From Planctomycetota bacterium (GTDB lineage: Bacteria; Planctomycetota; SZUA-567), in assembly GCA_031261425.1 (NCBI GenBank), contig JAISJR010000013.1:1-64000 (forward strand): a DNA stretch of 64,000 nucleotides. The letters are read 5' to 3'. The number at the start of each line of letters is the position of its first letter. The first letter of the stretch is position 1. The translations under genes were made by a program, and so were the position numbers. Positions 8,190 through 17,745 of the stretch are shown here, in pieces. The notes under the pieces are model-generated. The model saw only the letters and a program-made list of their open reading frames with translations, had not been told where the DNA came from and made no database searches.

Positions 8190-9065
8190 TTCCAAGTTCG
8201 CCGCCTGTTCTTTCAGTTTTTCGACCGCGTTCTTGGCTTCGACCGCGGCGGCGGTGATGGTCAGGTCGTTGGCTTTGCTCGCCGTCGTGTTGATTTCCCG
8301 CAAAAATTCCTGCGCCAAAAATTCCAGCCGTTTGCCGACTTCGCCGCCCTGCCGCAACAGTTGCCGGAATTGTTCCACGTGCGACTCTAACCGGTCGAGT
8401 TCTTCGTTGATGTCCACGCGGTCGGCGAAAAAGACCAGTTCGCGCTCCAGCGCCTGCCGGTCGCAATCGCGCGTCGCCGCGATTTCCGCCAACCGGCTCG
8501 TTAATTTCTCCCGTTGCCGCTCAATCAGCGCCGCCGAATTCTGCCGCGCCAATTGGCGAAAATTCTCAATCGGCGCGACGATTTCGAGCAACCGCGCCGC
8601 CGTCGCGCCGCCTTCGGTTTCCCGCATCGCGCACATTTGCCGCAACGCGCCCGCCGTCGCCGCGCGGATAATTTCCCATTCCGCCGCCGTCGCCGGCTCG
8701 TTGAACGTCTCGCCGAACAAGCCGGGCAGTTGCAACAAATCGCTAATCGTCAACTCGCCGCCGAGATGCAATTCGGCGGCAAATTGCCGCGCCGCGGCGA
8801 CGACGTTACGGACGTTTTCCGAGACCAGCGGATTGTTCAGCGCCAGCGGGCGCGTCAGCGTTACCGTCGCGTCAATCGCGCCGCGATGCAATTTTTCGGC
8901 GAGCAGGTCGCGCAAATTTTTTTCGTATTCGTTGAGCGCCGGACGACTGCGCACGACGATTTTGGCGCCGCGATGATTGACGCTTCGCAATTCGACGCGC
9001 GCCGTCGTTTCGCCCGCCGTCGCCGCGCCGCCGCCGAAACCGGTCATACTGTAAATTGCCGACAT
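8187..9065 (-). CDS. yicC: YicC/YloC-family endoribonuclease or RNase adaptor
   Basis: A 292-residue protein with the family N-terminus SMTGFGG, the EYEKNLRDLL region and the conserved C-terminal block (FADRVDINEELDRLESH, then GKRLEFLAQEFLREINT). YicC-family proteins are endoribonucleases or adaptors affecting small-RNA turnover. Length is normal for the family. The gmk gene that often follows yicC in other bacteria is absent here. The 3' end merges with a heptamer array. Confidence 0.93.
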   Translation of the reverse strand: MSAIYSMTGFGGGAATAGETTARVELRSVNHRGAKIVVRSRPALNEYEKNLRDLLAEKLHRGAIDATVTLTRPLALNNPLVSENVRNVVAAARQFAAELHLGGELTISDLLQLPGLFGETFNEPATAAEWEIIRAATAGALRQMCAMRETEGGATAARLLEIVAPIENFRQLARQNSAALIERQREKLTSRLAEIAATRDCDRQALERELVFFADRVDINEELDRLESHVEQFRQLLRQGGEVGKRLEFLAQEFLREINTTASKANDLTITAAAVEAKNAVEKLKEQAANLE

Positions 9066-9084
9066 TTTTTCTCCCGAAGTGAAA

Positions 9085-9155
9085 CGATTACGAAATTGAA
9101 ATTACGAATTGAATAGAACCACCGCGAAACCATTTCGTAATTCTTAATTCTTAAC
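9085..9155. repeat. AATTACG/AATTCTT inverted repeat pair
   Basis: GAAATTACGAATTG-type units face TTTCGTAATTCTTAATTCTTAA across a short centre. The TAA stop of the antiporter gene lies at the right arm. Confidence 0.55.
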
Positions 9156-10514
9156 GGCGGCTTCCCCGTCCGGCACGAGGTCGCGCGCCAGCGGAATGAC
9201 CTCGTTGTCCGCCGTGTCAAATTTGATTTTGCTTTTCACAATCAGCCATTTCACCGCCGACGGCGTCGGTATCGTCGTTACGATGGACAACACGATAATC
9301 GCGTTGAAAAATTCCGGCGGGATTATTTGCATTTGTTTGGCGACTTCGGCGGCGGCGATGGTCGCCGAGAGTTGCGGCACGGTCATCAAGCCCGCGCACA
9401 GCGCCTTGCGCTTGCTGAAACCGCTCAGCCACATCGCGAGATAGCCCGACAAAATTTTACTCGCCACCAAGCCGCCGACCACGGCGAGGACGATATTCAC
9501 GTTCGACCACGCCGTCCCCAAAATCCGCAAGTCGGTTTGCAGTCCGATATTGAAAAAGGTAATCGGAATAATTAAGCCGTAGCCGATGCCTTCCATTTTT
9601 TTGAAAATCATCCGCCCGTGGTCGTGGAAACCGGGCGCCTGCACAATTGCCATGCCGGCGATAAACGCGCCGACAATCGGGCTGACGCCGACGACCTCGC
9701 CGATAAACACCACCGCCAGCACCACCACTAAAAAAAACGTCAGGCGCAAATCATCGGCGGCGGAGACCTGTTCGGTGATGTGTTTCGCGACTTTCGGCAC
9801 CAACCATAGCGCCAACACGATAAACAGCAAAACTAACGCGACAAACAGCGGAATAAACCCATTGCCGAGCGGCGCCGTGTTGAAGTGGTCGAACAGCGAA
9901 ATGCCGCCGACGTTGGCGGAAAAATCTTCAAGCAAATTGCGCCGTTGCAACTGCACGCAGACCGCGAACAGCACGAGCGACGACACGTCGGTAACAATCG
10001 TCGCCGTCAAAACCGCGACGCCGAAACGGGTGGCGGCGATTTTCAGTTCGCGGATGACCGGCAACACGAGGTCGATGGAGTGCGAGGCGAACAGCGAGGC
10101 GGCGACCCATTTGCCGAGAGTATCGTCGGGATAAAACAGTGAATAGACGCAATAGCCCATCGCCGCCGGCAGGGCGAAAGTGAAAACGCTGAGCGTTATC
10201 ACGGCGCGCTTGGCGGCGCGCAACAGCCGCAACGACACGTCCATACCGGCGAGCGCCATCAGAAAAATCAGCCCCAGTTGTCCGAGCGCGTCGAGGACGC
10301 TGTAAATGCGAATGGTCGGATAATTGCCGCCGATGAGGCGGTTGAGATGGTCGATTAAATCGAAGTTCGACGGGAGAAAAATGCTGTATTTGCTGACGAC
10401 TATCCCGATGAGCATCGCCGTAACGACGCCCGGCACGTGCACTCGCCGCAAGTAATACGACGCGACGGAAATCACCGCGATAATCAGCAGAAAGATGAAG
10501 AGGAAAGAGGTCAT
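9144..10514 (-). CDS. CPA2-type cation:proton antiporter
   Basis: About 456 residues and ten or more hydrophobic helices, with the Na+/H+-exchanger fold signatures: GLIFLMALAGMDVSL in the first half and VVGVSPIVGAFIAGMAIV in the second. It is expected to exchange Na+ or K+ for protons across the inner membrane. The ATG at 10514 was chosen because the first membrane helix begins there; a GTG at 10574 would add 20 residues encoded inside an intergenic repeat. There is no TrkA-type regulatory domain, so KefB-like gating is unlikely. It stands alone, with repeats on both sides. Confidence 0.85.
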   Translation of the reverse strand: MTSFLFIFLLIIAVISVASYYLRRVHVPGVVTAMLIGIVVSKYSIFLPSNFDLIDHLNRLIGGNYPTIRIYSVLDALGQLGLIFLMALAGMDVSLRLLRAAKRAVITLSVFTFALPAAMGYCVYSLFYPDDTLGKWVAASLFASHSIDLVLPVIRELKIAATRFGVAVLTATIVTDVSSLVLFAVCVQLQRRNLLEDFSANVGGISLFDHFNTAPLGNGFIPLFVALVLLFIVLALWLVPKVAKHITEQVSAADDLRLTFFLVVVLAVVFIGEVVGVSPIVGAFIAGMAIVQAPGFHDHGRMIFKKMEGIGYGLIIPITFFNIGLQTDLRILGTAWSNVNIVLAVVGGLVASKILSGYLAMWLSGFSKRKALCAGLMTVPQLSATIAAAEVAKQMQIIPPEFFNAIIVLSIVTTIPTPSAVKWLIVKSKIKFDTADNEVIPLARDLVPDGEAAVKN

Positions 10515-10538
10515 GAGGTTTTTGAGGACGGATGCGAG

Positions 10539-10800
10539 CGAGCAGTTCCGTGGACAGTCGGTCGCTCTGCTCACTGTCCACTGCCCGCTCCGTTCGGCGA
10601 ATGATACCGAGAATCGCCACGGCGAAAACCCGAAAAAAAATTAAAGGGAAAAGGGAATGAGGGAAAAGTTGAGAATCGAAAGCGGTTGTCTAAACTTTCA
10701 ATTCTTAATTGATGTTACGAATTAAAAATTACGAATTGTAGAGGCGCGTCGGATTGGGTTGTGCTAATTATTCCAAACAGTCGCCCTGAAAGCGCGACCG
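10539..10800. repeat. mixed intergenic repeats (CACTGTC, AATTACG and REP modules)
   Basis: Fills most of the gene-free 10515-10941. It contains a GTGGACAGTC/GTCCACTGCC pair near 10550-10590, ATTAAAAATTACGAATT near 10718-10738, and a REP module (CAGTCGCCCTGAAAGCGCGACC) near 10778-10798. No gene was seen in it. Confidence 0.6.
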
Positions 10801-10941
10801 GCGGAAATTTCTTTGTTGCCACAGCGCCGGCGTTAACCGCGCGACAACGGTTAAAAATTAAAAATTGCAATGACTTTTCTTAAAATCCTTAAAATGCTTG
10901 ATCCCTTAAAACTTTTCCCTGAACCCCTTGGAGTCCCGCTA

Positions 10942-11586
10942 ATGTCCGCCGCCAACGAAGACGCGCGCCTTGACCTGTTCGCGATTTGCCGTGAGATTTT
11001 GTTGCAATTGTTGGACGGCAAAATGCCCGCCGATGTCGATAAGACGCTCGACGAACTCGGCGTTCCCGCCGGCGACCGCGAGCAACTTATCAACCTCACG
11101 GTCGTCAGCGCGCAAGCCGTCAATCCGGTGATTGAGCAAAAAATTAACAAAGGCGAAGCGGCGCGGAATTTAGTCGGTCAGGGAATGAGCGCGGAGATGG
11201 CGGAGTCGATGGTCAATTTGATTCTCGACGTGATGACCGAGCGGGCGGAGGCGAAAGTCGGCGACCAAAATTTGCCGGAAATTGACGAAAAGACGGCGCG
11301 GATTTTGATGAAACTCGGTTTGATTACCTTGACCGATTTGCAAAACGGCGGCGACGAAACGGCGATGGCGCAAGCGCTCCACAACATCGAGGACATCGCC
11401 GATTATCCCGATGTTTATAATCGCGAAGCCGAATTTATCGCGAATGTGAAACTCGCCGCGAGCGCCGCGCAACGCGCTCTGGCGCAACCGCTACCCGAAG
11501 TCATCAAACAACTCGGCATCGACCAAAAACCGCCCTACGTCGGCGTGTTGGCGCTGTTCTTTATGCGCGTGCGACAAGAACAGTGA
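10942..11586 (+). CDS. conserved-looking protein of unknown function
   Basis: A 214-residue soluble acidic protein. ATG 10942 is preferred because GGAG lies eight bases upstream; a start at 10870 would add a 24-residue hydrophobic leader without a good ribosome site. It is rich in predicted helices, with no cysteine cluster apart from one early Cys and no membrane segment or known motif. The context gives no functional hint: it is convergent with the GGGtGRT gene, and the two stop codons bound one repeat hairpin. Confidence 0.7.
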   Translation: MSAANEDARLDLFAICREILLQLLDGKMPADVDKTLDELGVPAGDREQLINLTVVSAQAVNPVIEQKINKGEAARNLVGQGMSAEMAESMVNLILDVMTERAEAKVGDQNLPEIDEKTARILMKLGLITLTDLQNGGDETAMAQALHNIEDIADYPDVYNREAEFIANVKLAASAAQRALAQPLPEVIKQLGIDQKPPYVGVLALFFMRVRQEQ

Positions 11587-11588
11587 GC

Positions 11589-11706
11589 AGTTAAAAATTA
11601 ACAATTAACAATTAACAATTGAGGAGAGGAACCGATTATCAATTCCGCTTGGCAATTCTGAAAATCGAACTCCACAATTGTTAATTGTAAATTGTCAATT
11701 GTGAAT
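11589..11706. repeat. AATTAAC heptamer hairpin between convergent genes
   Basis: Left arm of AACAATT-type units (11590-11622), a core GATTATCAATTCCGC...CGAACTCCAC, and a right arm of AATTGTTAATTGT units (11669-11703). The arms are mutually inverted. Each arm abuts the stop codon of one of the two convergent genes. Confidence 0.8.
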
Positions 11707-12705
11707 TTACTTCATCGCTTGTTCGACCGCGACCGCGACCGCGACCGACGCGCCGACCATCGGGTTGTTGCCCATCCCGATTAAGCCCATCATTTCGACG
11801 TGCGCCGGCACCGACGACGAACCGGCGAATTGCGCGTCCGAATGCATCCGCCCCATCGTGTCGGTCATCCCGTAAGACGCCGGTCCCGCCGCCATATTGT
11901 CGGGGTGTAGCGTCCGTCCGGTGCCGCCGCCCGAAGCCACCGAGAAGAATTTCTTGTTTTGTTCCAGCCGCTCTTTTTTGTAGGTCGCCATCACCGGATG
12001 CTGAAAGCGCGTCGGATTCGTGCTGTTGCCGGTGATGCCGATGTCCACGTCTTCGAGGTGCATAATCGCCACGCCTTCGCGCACGTCGTCCGCGCCGTAG
12101 CAACGGACTTTCGCCTTGTCGCCGCTCGAATACGCCTTTTCTTTGACCACTTTCACTTTGCCGGTGAAGTAGTCAAACTCCGTCTGGACGTAGGTGAAGC
12201 CGCACACGCGGCTGATAATCATCGCCGCGTCTTTGCCCAAGCCGTTGAGGATGACGCGAAGCGGGGCGGTGCGCGATTTATTCGCGGTGCCGCCGAGTTT
12301 AATCGCGCCTTCCGCCGCCGCGAACGATTCGTGTCCGGCGCAGAACGCGAAGCATTTGGTTTCTTCTTCGAGCAGGCGCGAGGCGAGATTGCCGTGTCCG
12401 ATGCCCACTTTGCGGTCGTCGGCGACCGAGCCGGGAATGCAGAAACTCTGCAAGCCCTCGCCCAAGACCTTGGCGATGTCCGCGCCTTTTTTCACGCCGC
12501 GCTTAATCGCCACCGCCGCGCCGACGGTGTAAGCCCAACCGGCGTTTTCAAAAACAATCGGTTGCGTTTCTTTGACGATTTTAATGACATCCGCGCCTTT
12601 TTCTTGGCAGATTTTTTCGCACTCCTCGACGGTGCCGATGCCTGCCGGCTTGATAAACGCCTCGATTTGTTTTATCCGCCGGTCGTAACTTTCGAATAGA
12701 GCCAT
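11707..12705 (-). CDS. GGGtGRT protein
   Basis: A 332-residue member of the GGGtGRT family, named for the invariant motif seen here as GGGTGRT (259-265). The family occurs mainly in anaerobes and nearly always beside a NifU/IscU-like scaffold protein, as here (13126-13821). Its biochemical role is not established; an iron-sulfur or redox role is inferred from the partner. Cysteines at about 29, 89, 118, 122, 168 and 202 could take part. A strong GAGGAGG precedes the start. Full-length and well conserved. Confidence 0.92.
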   Translation of the reverse strand: MALFESYDRRIKQIEAFIKPAGIGTVEECEKICQEKGADVIKIVKETQPIVFENAGWAYTVGAAVAIKRGVKKGADIAKVLGEGLQSFCIPGSVADDRKVGIGHGNLASRLLEEETKCFAFCAGHESFAAAEGAIKLGGTANKSRTAPLRVILNGLGKDAAMIISRVCGFTYVQTEFDYFTGKVKVVKEKAYSSGDKAKVRCYGADDVREGVAIMHLEDVDIGITGNSTNPTRFQHPVMATYKKERLEQNKKFFSVASGGGTGRTLHPDNMAAGPASYGMTDTMGRMHSDAQFAGSSSVPAHVEMMGLIGMGNNPMVGASVAVAVAVEQAMK

Positions 12706-12720
12706 AAACGTGCCTCCTCT

Positions 12721-13119
12721 TGATGAGTTAAAAATTGAAAATAATTACGAATACAAATTAGCAAATTACGAACTCGAGTTACGCGCAAAAAAAAGAAGCC
12801 GTGAATAAACACGAAAAGAACTTAACACGAATTTTCACGAATTAGACGAATTAACACGAAACCGAGCGAAGCGAAGGTTAGGGTGCTTTCCAAATTTTTT
12901 GTCCGTTTTCCGGCTCGGTAATTCGTGTAATTAGTGTAATTCGTGGACAAAAATCTCTCTCTTACTCGTAAAAATTCGCGTCTTTTTGTTGACTGCGTGA
13001 GTCGAGTTACGAATCACAAATTACGAATGGCAACGTTTGATTGGCAAAATCCGTTTCGCGCAATTTTGACCATTATTCCACTATTCGTAATTCGTAATTT
13101 TTAATTCGTAATTGCTCTT
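12721..13119. repeat. repeat cluster between the GGGtGRT gene and its scaffold gene
   Basis: The 420-base gap holds AATTACGAA units at both ends (12722-12790 and 13012-13115, mutually inverted), ACACGAATT/AATTCGTG units in opposite orientation (12820-12930), and a core CGTTTGATTGGCAAAATCC...TTGACCATTATTCC (about 13033-13080). No coding signal was seen. Confidence 0.7.
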
Positions 13120-13125
13120 TGCGCC

Positions 13126-13821
13126 TTACTCTTTCCGCGGATTGATGACTTTTTTCGCCTCGGCGAAACGTCCGTAGGTGCCGGTGGCTTTTTTCAGCGC
13201 TTCGTCGGGCGCCATTCCCTTTTGGAAAATGTTTTCGAGCATAATGCCGAGTTTGACGAATTTGTAGCCGATGACTTCGCCGTCTTCGTCCAATCCCATT
13301 TCGACGACGTAGCCCTCCGCCATTTCCAAATAGCGGACGCCCTTGGCGTTGGTGGCGAACATCGTGCCGGTAACCGAGCGCAAGCCCTTGCCCAAGTCCT
13401 CCAACGACGCGCCGACGACCAAACCGCCTTCCGAGAACGCGGACTGCGTGCGTCCATAGACGATTTGCAAAAAGATTTCCCGCATCGCGACGTTGATGGC
13501 GTCGCAGACGAGGTCGGTGTTGAGCGCTTCGAGAATGGTTTTGCCCGGCAGAATTTCCGCCGCCATCGCCGCCGAATGGGTCATGCCGGTGCAACCGATG
13601 GTTTCGACGAGGGCTTCTTCGATTTTTCCCTCTTTGACGTTGAGCGTCAGTTTGCAGGCGCCCTGTTGCGGCGCGCACCAACCCACGCCGTGGCTGAAGC
13701 CGTTGATGTCTTTGACTTCATACGCTTTGGTCCATTTGCCCTCTTGCGGGATGGCGGCGGGTCCGTGCTTCGGACCTTTTTTTACCGTACACATCTCGTT
13801 CACCTCGTGACTGTAATTCAT
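13126..13821 (-). CDS. iron-sulfur cluster assembly scaffold-like protein (NifU-N type), GGGtGRT partner
   Basis: A 231-residue NifU N-terminal/IscU-like protein. ATG 13821 is favoured by an upstream GGAGGG site; the longer upstream frame is not credible. Candidate cluster ligands include C49, C56, C77 (in IGCTGM) and C106. The protein has a C-terminal extension beyond the about 130-residue scaffold domain, typical of this GGGtGRT-linked subfamily. It probably builds or carries an Fe-S cluster for a pathway shared with its neighbour; no cysteine desulfurase is nearby. Confidence 0.9.
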   Translation of the reverse strand: MNYSHEVNEMCTVKKGPKHGPAAIPQEGKWTKAYEVKDINGFSHGVGWCAPQQGACKLTLNVKEGKIEEALVETIGCTGMTHSAAMAAEILPGKTILEALNTDLVCDAINVAMREIFLQIVYGRTQSAFSEGGLVVGASLEDLGKGLRSVTGTMFATNAKGVRYLEMAEGYVVEMGLDEDGEVIGYKFVKLGIMLENIFQKGMAPDEALKKATGTYGRFAEAKKVINPRKE

Positions 13822-13937
13822 ACTGTTTTCCCTCCTGAAACAAAAAAATCCCGACGAAACGGCGCGTATTTTGCAAGCGGCAAAACGACAAGCAATGAGC
13901 GCCTTCGCCCGAAACCGCCGAAAACCGGAAAAAAAGT

Positions 13938-14098
13938 GAGGCGCGAACCGTGGGCAGTCGCAAGCGGCTACTGTCCTCTGCTCCCCCCATTTGCTTGTCT
14001 GCGGATAAAAAGCAAAATGATTTCGCGTAAATCGGCAATTGAGGGTGGGCGCGGCAACTATAAGCATAAAAAGACCGCCGGTTCAACCGGTTTTGCCG
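13938..14098. other. intergenic repeat remnants
   Basis: The 13822-14149 gap holds a GTGGGCAGTCGCAAGCGGCTACTGTCC segment of the CACTGCC family (about 13950-13977) and a small hairpin CCGGTTCAACCGG at 14083-14095. No gene was seen. Confidence 0.4.
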
Positions 14099-14149
14099 AT
14101 AAGATAGGACGGTGCCAAGTCGCGGCGGCTATCATCAAAGGAGTGCGTA

Positions 14150-14845
14150 ATGGAACGGCGAGATTTTATGAAATACCTTGCCGCCGGCTCGGCGGCGGTC
14201 ATTTTCGGTTGCGGACGGGCGGACAAAAAAGCGGTTTCCGTCACCGAAGCGGTTGATGCGCTGTCGCCGCAACCGCCGGCGCCGCTTATCGGGCAGAGCG
14301 GCGCGTTGATTTTGCCGGAGCCGACTTCGCAAGCCATCAGCGCGGTGTCGCGCAAACAGTGGCGCGCCAACGAGCCGCTCGCGGGAAAAATGACGACGAT
14401 GAACGGTTGCAACCGCATCACGATTCACCACGAGGGCAATCCGAAGCCGAACAACGACGGCAATCCGACGGCGGTGGCGGCGTGCTTGCGCGGCATCCAA
14501 AAGGCGCATTGCCAATCGATGGACGCGGGCGACATCGGCTATCATTTTATCATCGACCGGCAGGGCTTGATTTGGCAGGGGCGCGATTTGCGCTATCAGG
14601 GCGCGCACGTCAAAAGCAACAACAGCCACAATATCGGCATTATGTGCCTCGGCAATTTTGAATTGCAACAACCGACGTTGGCGCAATTAAACACGTTGGG
14701 CAAATTAAGCCGCGCCTTGTCGAAGGGCTACCGTATTCCGCCGAATCAAATTTTCGCGCACCGCGAACTGCGAAGCACGGCTTGCCCGGGCAAAAATTTG
14801 TATGCGTATGTGCAGACCATTCGCGACCAAATCAAACGCGCGTAA
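14150..14845 (+). CDS. peptidoglycan N-acetylmuramoyl-L-alanine amidase (Amidase_2/PGRP), Tat lipoprotein
   Basis: A 231-residue exported enzyme. The N-terminus carries a twin-arginine-like ERRDFMK motif and a lipobox ending at a Cys near residue 21, so export by Tat and lipidation are likely. The amidase domain (about 70-225) starts at RKQWRA and has zinc ligands in ITIHHEG, the GYHFIIDRQGLIWQGR core and the C-terminal AHRELRSTACPG. It cleaves the amide bond between muramic acid and the stem peptide. A strong AAAGGAG site precedes the ATG. An inverted heptamer pair begins right after the stop. Confidence 0.9.
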   Translation: MERRDFMKYLAAGSAAVIFGCGRADKKAVSVTEAVDALSPQPPAPLIGQSGALILPEPTSQAISAVSRKQWRANEPLAGKMTTMNGCNRITIHHEGNPKPNNDGNPTAVAACLRGIQKAHCQSMDAGDIGYHFIIDRQGLIWQGRDLRYQGAHVKSNNSHNIGIMCLGNFELQQPTLAQLNTLGKLSRALSKGYRIPPNQIFAHRELRSTACPGKNLYAYVQTIRDQIKRA

Positions 14846-14847
14846 TT

Positions 14848-14961
14848 TTAGAGTTTAGAGTTGAGAGTTTAGAGTTGAGAGAGTGGCGTTTCATTTTTAA
14901 GACGCGCGAAGCGCACCCGATACTCAACTCTAAACTCTCAACTCTAAACTCTGAATTCTCA
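14848..14961. repeat. GAGTTTA heptamer hairpin
   Basis: Left arm of TTTAGAG/TTGAGAG units (14848-14882), a core containing GACGCGCGAAGCGC, and a right arm of CTCAACT/CTAAACT units (14926-14960). It lies between the amidase stop and the CPBP start. Confidence 0.85.
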
Positions 14962-14963
14962 TT

Positions 14964-15626
14964 ATGCCTCCCCCCCGCGTTCCTATTCTTATCGGTTTTT
15001 TCTGCGGGCTGTTGGCGGTGAATTTCGTCATCGCTTGGGCGTGGAATGACGGTTTGCCCGCCGCCGCGTCCGCGAACACCCGCGCGTGGTTCACCGGTTT
15101 TAGCGTCGTTTCCCAATGTTTGGCGACGTTATTCTTATTGCGGCTGATTGCCCGCCGCCACGCCGTCGCCCTCCATTCCTGCCTGAAAGTGCCGCCCCGC
15201 CGCGAATGGTTAATCGCCGTCGCCGGTATGACCGTCTGGTTGGCGGTTTGGGCGCTCGCCGATTATTTCGGCGGACGCGAGCCGCCGGTCTGGCAAACGG
15301 CGCTCTTTGCCGAGGTCTCCGGCGGGGCGAAATTCTGGCTGACGGCGGCGGTCGTGCTGTTCGCGCCGCTCAATGAAGAACTGCTTTTCCGCGGCATATT
15401 GTTTTCTTGGTTGCCGCGCCGCGCCGCCGCCGCGCGCGTGTGGGCGACGCTGATTTTTTCGGCGGCGGTATGGACGTGGTGTCATCCGCAATACGATTGG
15501 TATTTTTCCGCGCAAATTTTCACGCTCGGACTCTGGCTCGGCTACGTCCGCCACCGCTCGCAATCACTCGTGCCGTGCCTCGCGCTTCACGTCGTCAATA
15601 ATTTTTTCGCGATTGCGATGTTGTAG
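14964..15626 (+). CDS. CPBP-family intramembrane glutamic endopeptidase
   Basis: A 220-residue membrane protein with about six hydrophobic helices. The Abi/CAAX-protease signatures are present: NEELLFRG (137-144) with the paired glutamates, a histidine in TWCHPQY (about 172-177), and the C-terminal HVVNN. Family members are site-2-like intramembrane proteases or protein maturation factors; the substrate is unknown. The ATG lacks a clear ribosome site and follows a heptamer hairpin. Confidence 0.85.
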   Translation: MPPPRVPILIGFFCGLLAVNFVIAWAWNDGLPAAASANTRAWFTGFSVVSQCLATLFLLRLIARRHAVALHSCLKVPPRREWLIAVAGMTVWLAVWALADYFGGREPPVWQTALFAEVSGGAKFWLTAAVVLFAPLNEELLFRGILFSWLPRRAAAARVWATLIFSAAVWTWCHPQYDWYFSAQIFTLGLWLGYVRHRSQSLVPCLALHVVNNFFAIAML

Positions 15627-15689
15627 TTTTTAAGGGAGGGTAAGGGGTTTAAGAATTTTAAGAGGATTAAGAAGCGCAAGAGCGCAAAC

Positions 15690-15728
15690 CGCTCACTGCT
15701 CACTGCCCACTGCAAACTGCCCACTATC
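15690..15728. repeat. CACTGCC heptamer array
   Basis: Five or six units of CACTGCT/CACTGCC/AACTGCC in tandem in the leader of the AsmA-like gene. Confidence 0.75.
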
Positions 15729-15761
15729 CCCTCCCCGCTCTTTTCCTACCATAGTTACGCT

Positions 15762-17735
15762 ATGAGTGCGCCGCGCCCAAAAAAAACGCGCTATCGCCGG
15801 CTGAAAATTATTTTTTTCGCCGTCGCTTTGTTGTCGGCGGCGGTCATCGGCGGCGCGACGGCGGCGCATCATAAATTTTCCGAAAATTTCGTTCACGATT
15901 ATCTCGAAAAAGAAATCTCCCGCCTGACCGCGCTCCATTGCCGTATCGGCGCGCTGAAATTATCCCTGCTCACCGGCGAATTAACGCTGACCGATTTGCA
16001 ATTGACCGAACGCGCGGCGTTACCCGCCGCGCCGCTCTTCACGCTGAAAAAACTCACGGCGCGCATCTCGTGGTTCGCGTCGCTGTTCACCGGCGGCGGA
16101 CGCGGCGAAATTACCGCCGACGGTTGGCGACTGCAAATTGTTCGTTATCCCAATTTCGCGGCGACGGTCGCGGACGCCGTCCCGACCGCCGAACCCGCGC
16201 CCGCGCCGACGCTGACCGATGTAACGGATTTTCGCCGGATTTCCCAGCGTTTGCGCGAACTGCCGTGGCGCGTGTGGCTCGACCGTTTCGCGCCGCTGAA
16301 ATACCTGAGCGGTTGTCGTCTGACCGGCGAGAACGGCGAAATTGTCTGGCGCGACGGCAACGGTTTTTTCGCCGACAGCGTGCTGTCCATTCCGCAATTC
16401 GTCGCCGAAAAACACGCGGCGCGGTTTTCTTTCGCGACGACGGCGAAACTTCACGCTCCGAATAATGACGGAACCGTCGATGACGGAACGTTGGAACTGA
16501 CCGCGTCCGCCGACCTGCATTCGCGCGGGCGGTGGTCTAATCTCAAAATGGACGCCGCGCTGACGAATTTTGATTTGCCGCAACTGTCGTTTTATTACGG
16601 TCTCGCTTACGGCTTTCAGGGCAACGCGCTGACGCTCGGTGCGCCGTTTTTCGGCGACATTCGTCTTGCCGGCGACAACGGCGGCGTCGCGTTAAGTTTT
16701 TCGTTGCGCACCGACCGGTTGTTGCGCGTTTTTCCGTTCGTCAAAGAACCGGCGCAAATGCCGGCGCTGACCGCCAACGGCGTCATCGACGCCAACGCGC
16801 GGGGCGAGTGGCAAATCAAACAATTGTCGTTGGAGGTCGGCAAATGGTTGACATTGCAGGCGACCGGCGGCGACCGCGACGGTTTGAATTTTCAATTTGC
16901 GATGACCCTCGACGATTTTTCGCGCAGTGAATTGGCGCGGCGGCTGAAAATGAGCATGAGCGGCAAAACCGCGTTGACGGTGCGCTCGCAGACCAGCGGC
17001 GACGACACGGTCGTGCGCGCGCGCTGGTCGGCGCAGGATTTAAGCGTCAATTCGGCGGACGAAAACACCGAGTGGACGGGCAATTTGACGGCGGCGCAAG
17101 CGGCGCTCGACGTTACGCACACCGGACTTGGCGCGCAAATCACCGCGCTGACCTTGGCGACCGGCGCGTTTGCAATGCGCGCCGCCGACCGGCGAAGCGG
17201 CGAGGACTTACTCCTGACGTTTCGCTCCGGCAAATTTGACGCAAACGTCGCGACGGTCTCGGTGGACGATTTCGCGTTAGGACAGCCGTCGTTTTCGCCG
17301 GTGCCGATGGTAACGATACCGGCGATTACGGTGCAAACGCTCGCCGAGCCGCCGTTCGCGGTGTCGTATGTGTTGCTCGACCGGATGAAAGTGAATTATC
17401 AGGAAAAACCGGCGACGACTTCGGCGGCGACGCAAGTGATGAAAGGGTTTTTCAGCAAGTTTCCCGTGACGAAGCCCAAAGTGGTGGAATTGGTGCGGCA
17501 GGCGGCGGCGGAAAAAGTTATGAACGCGATAGAAGCCGTGGTGAAAATGGTAACGGCGGCGGCGGCGGTCGCGCCGCCGGTAACGTTACGCATCGACCAC
17601 GGACAGGTTGACCTCTTGACGCCGGGCGAATACGGCGACGGAATGTCGCTACCGTTGGACCTCACCGTCCGCGACGTAACCGGCATCAGTTCCGAAGAAA
17701 TGACGCGGCAAATCGCGGCGACGATGGCGAATTGA
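15762..17735 (+). CDS. AsmA-like envelope protein, single membrane anchor
   Basis: A 657-residue protein with a basic N-terminus, one membrane helix (about 11-30) and a long periplasmic region rich in beta-strands with repeated L-x-L-x patterns. The start of the mature part (IGALKLSLLTGELTLTDLQL) is typical of AsmA/TamB/YhdP-like proteins, which carry lipids or support outer-membrane assembly. The assignment is by overall pattern. A proline-alanine linker lies near 145-155. It ends ten bases from the convergent end of the defence island, so it marks the island's left boundary. Confidence 0.6.
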   Translation: MSAPRPKKTRYRRLKIIFFAVALLSAAVIGGATAAHHKFSENFVHDYLEKEISRLTALHCRIGALKLSLLTGELTLTDLQLTERAALPAAPLFTLKKLTARISWFASLFTGGGRGEITADGWRLQIVRYPNFAATVADAVPTAEPAPAPTLTDVTDFRRISQRLRELPWRVWLDRFAPLKYLSGCRLTGENGEIVWRDGNGFFADSVLSIPQFVAEKHAARFSFATTAKLHAPNNDGTVDDGTLELTASADLHSRGRWSNLKMDAALTNFDLPQLSFYYGLAYGFQGNALTLGAPFFGDIRLAGDNGGVALSFSLRTDRLLRVFPFVKEPAQMPALTANGVIDANARGEWQIKQLSLEVGKWLTLQATGGDRDGLNFQFAMTLDDFSRSELARRLKMSMSGKTALTVRSQTSGDDTVVRARWSAQDLSVNSADENTEWTGNLTAAQAALDVTHTGLGAQITALTLATGAFAMRAADRRSGEDLLLTFRSGKFDANVATVSVDDFALGQPSFSPVPMVTIPAITVQTLAEPPFAVSYVLLDRMKVNYQEKPATTSAATQVMKGFFSKFPVTKPKVVELVRQAAAEKVMNAIEAVVKMVTAAAAVAPPVTLRIDHGQVDLLTPGEYGDGMSLPLDLTVRDVTGISSEEMTRQIAATMAN

Positions 17736-17745
17736 AAGGGAAAAA

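Noticed and set aside
13222-14256. 344-codon plus-strand frame opposite the scaffold gene
   Set aside because: Shadow frame; the minus-strand gene has a strong start site and family match.
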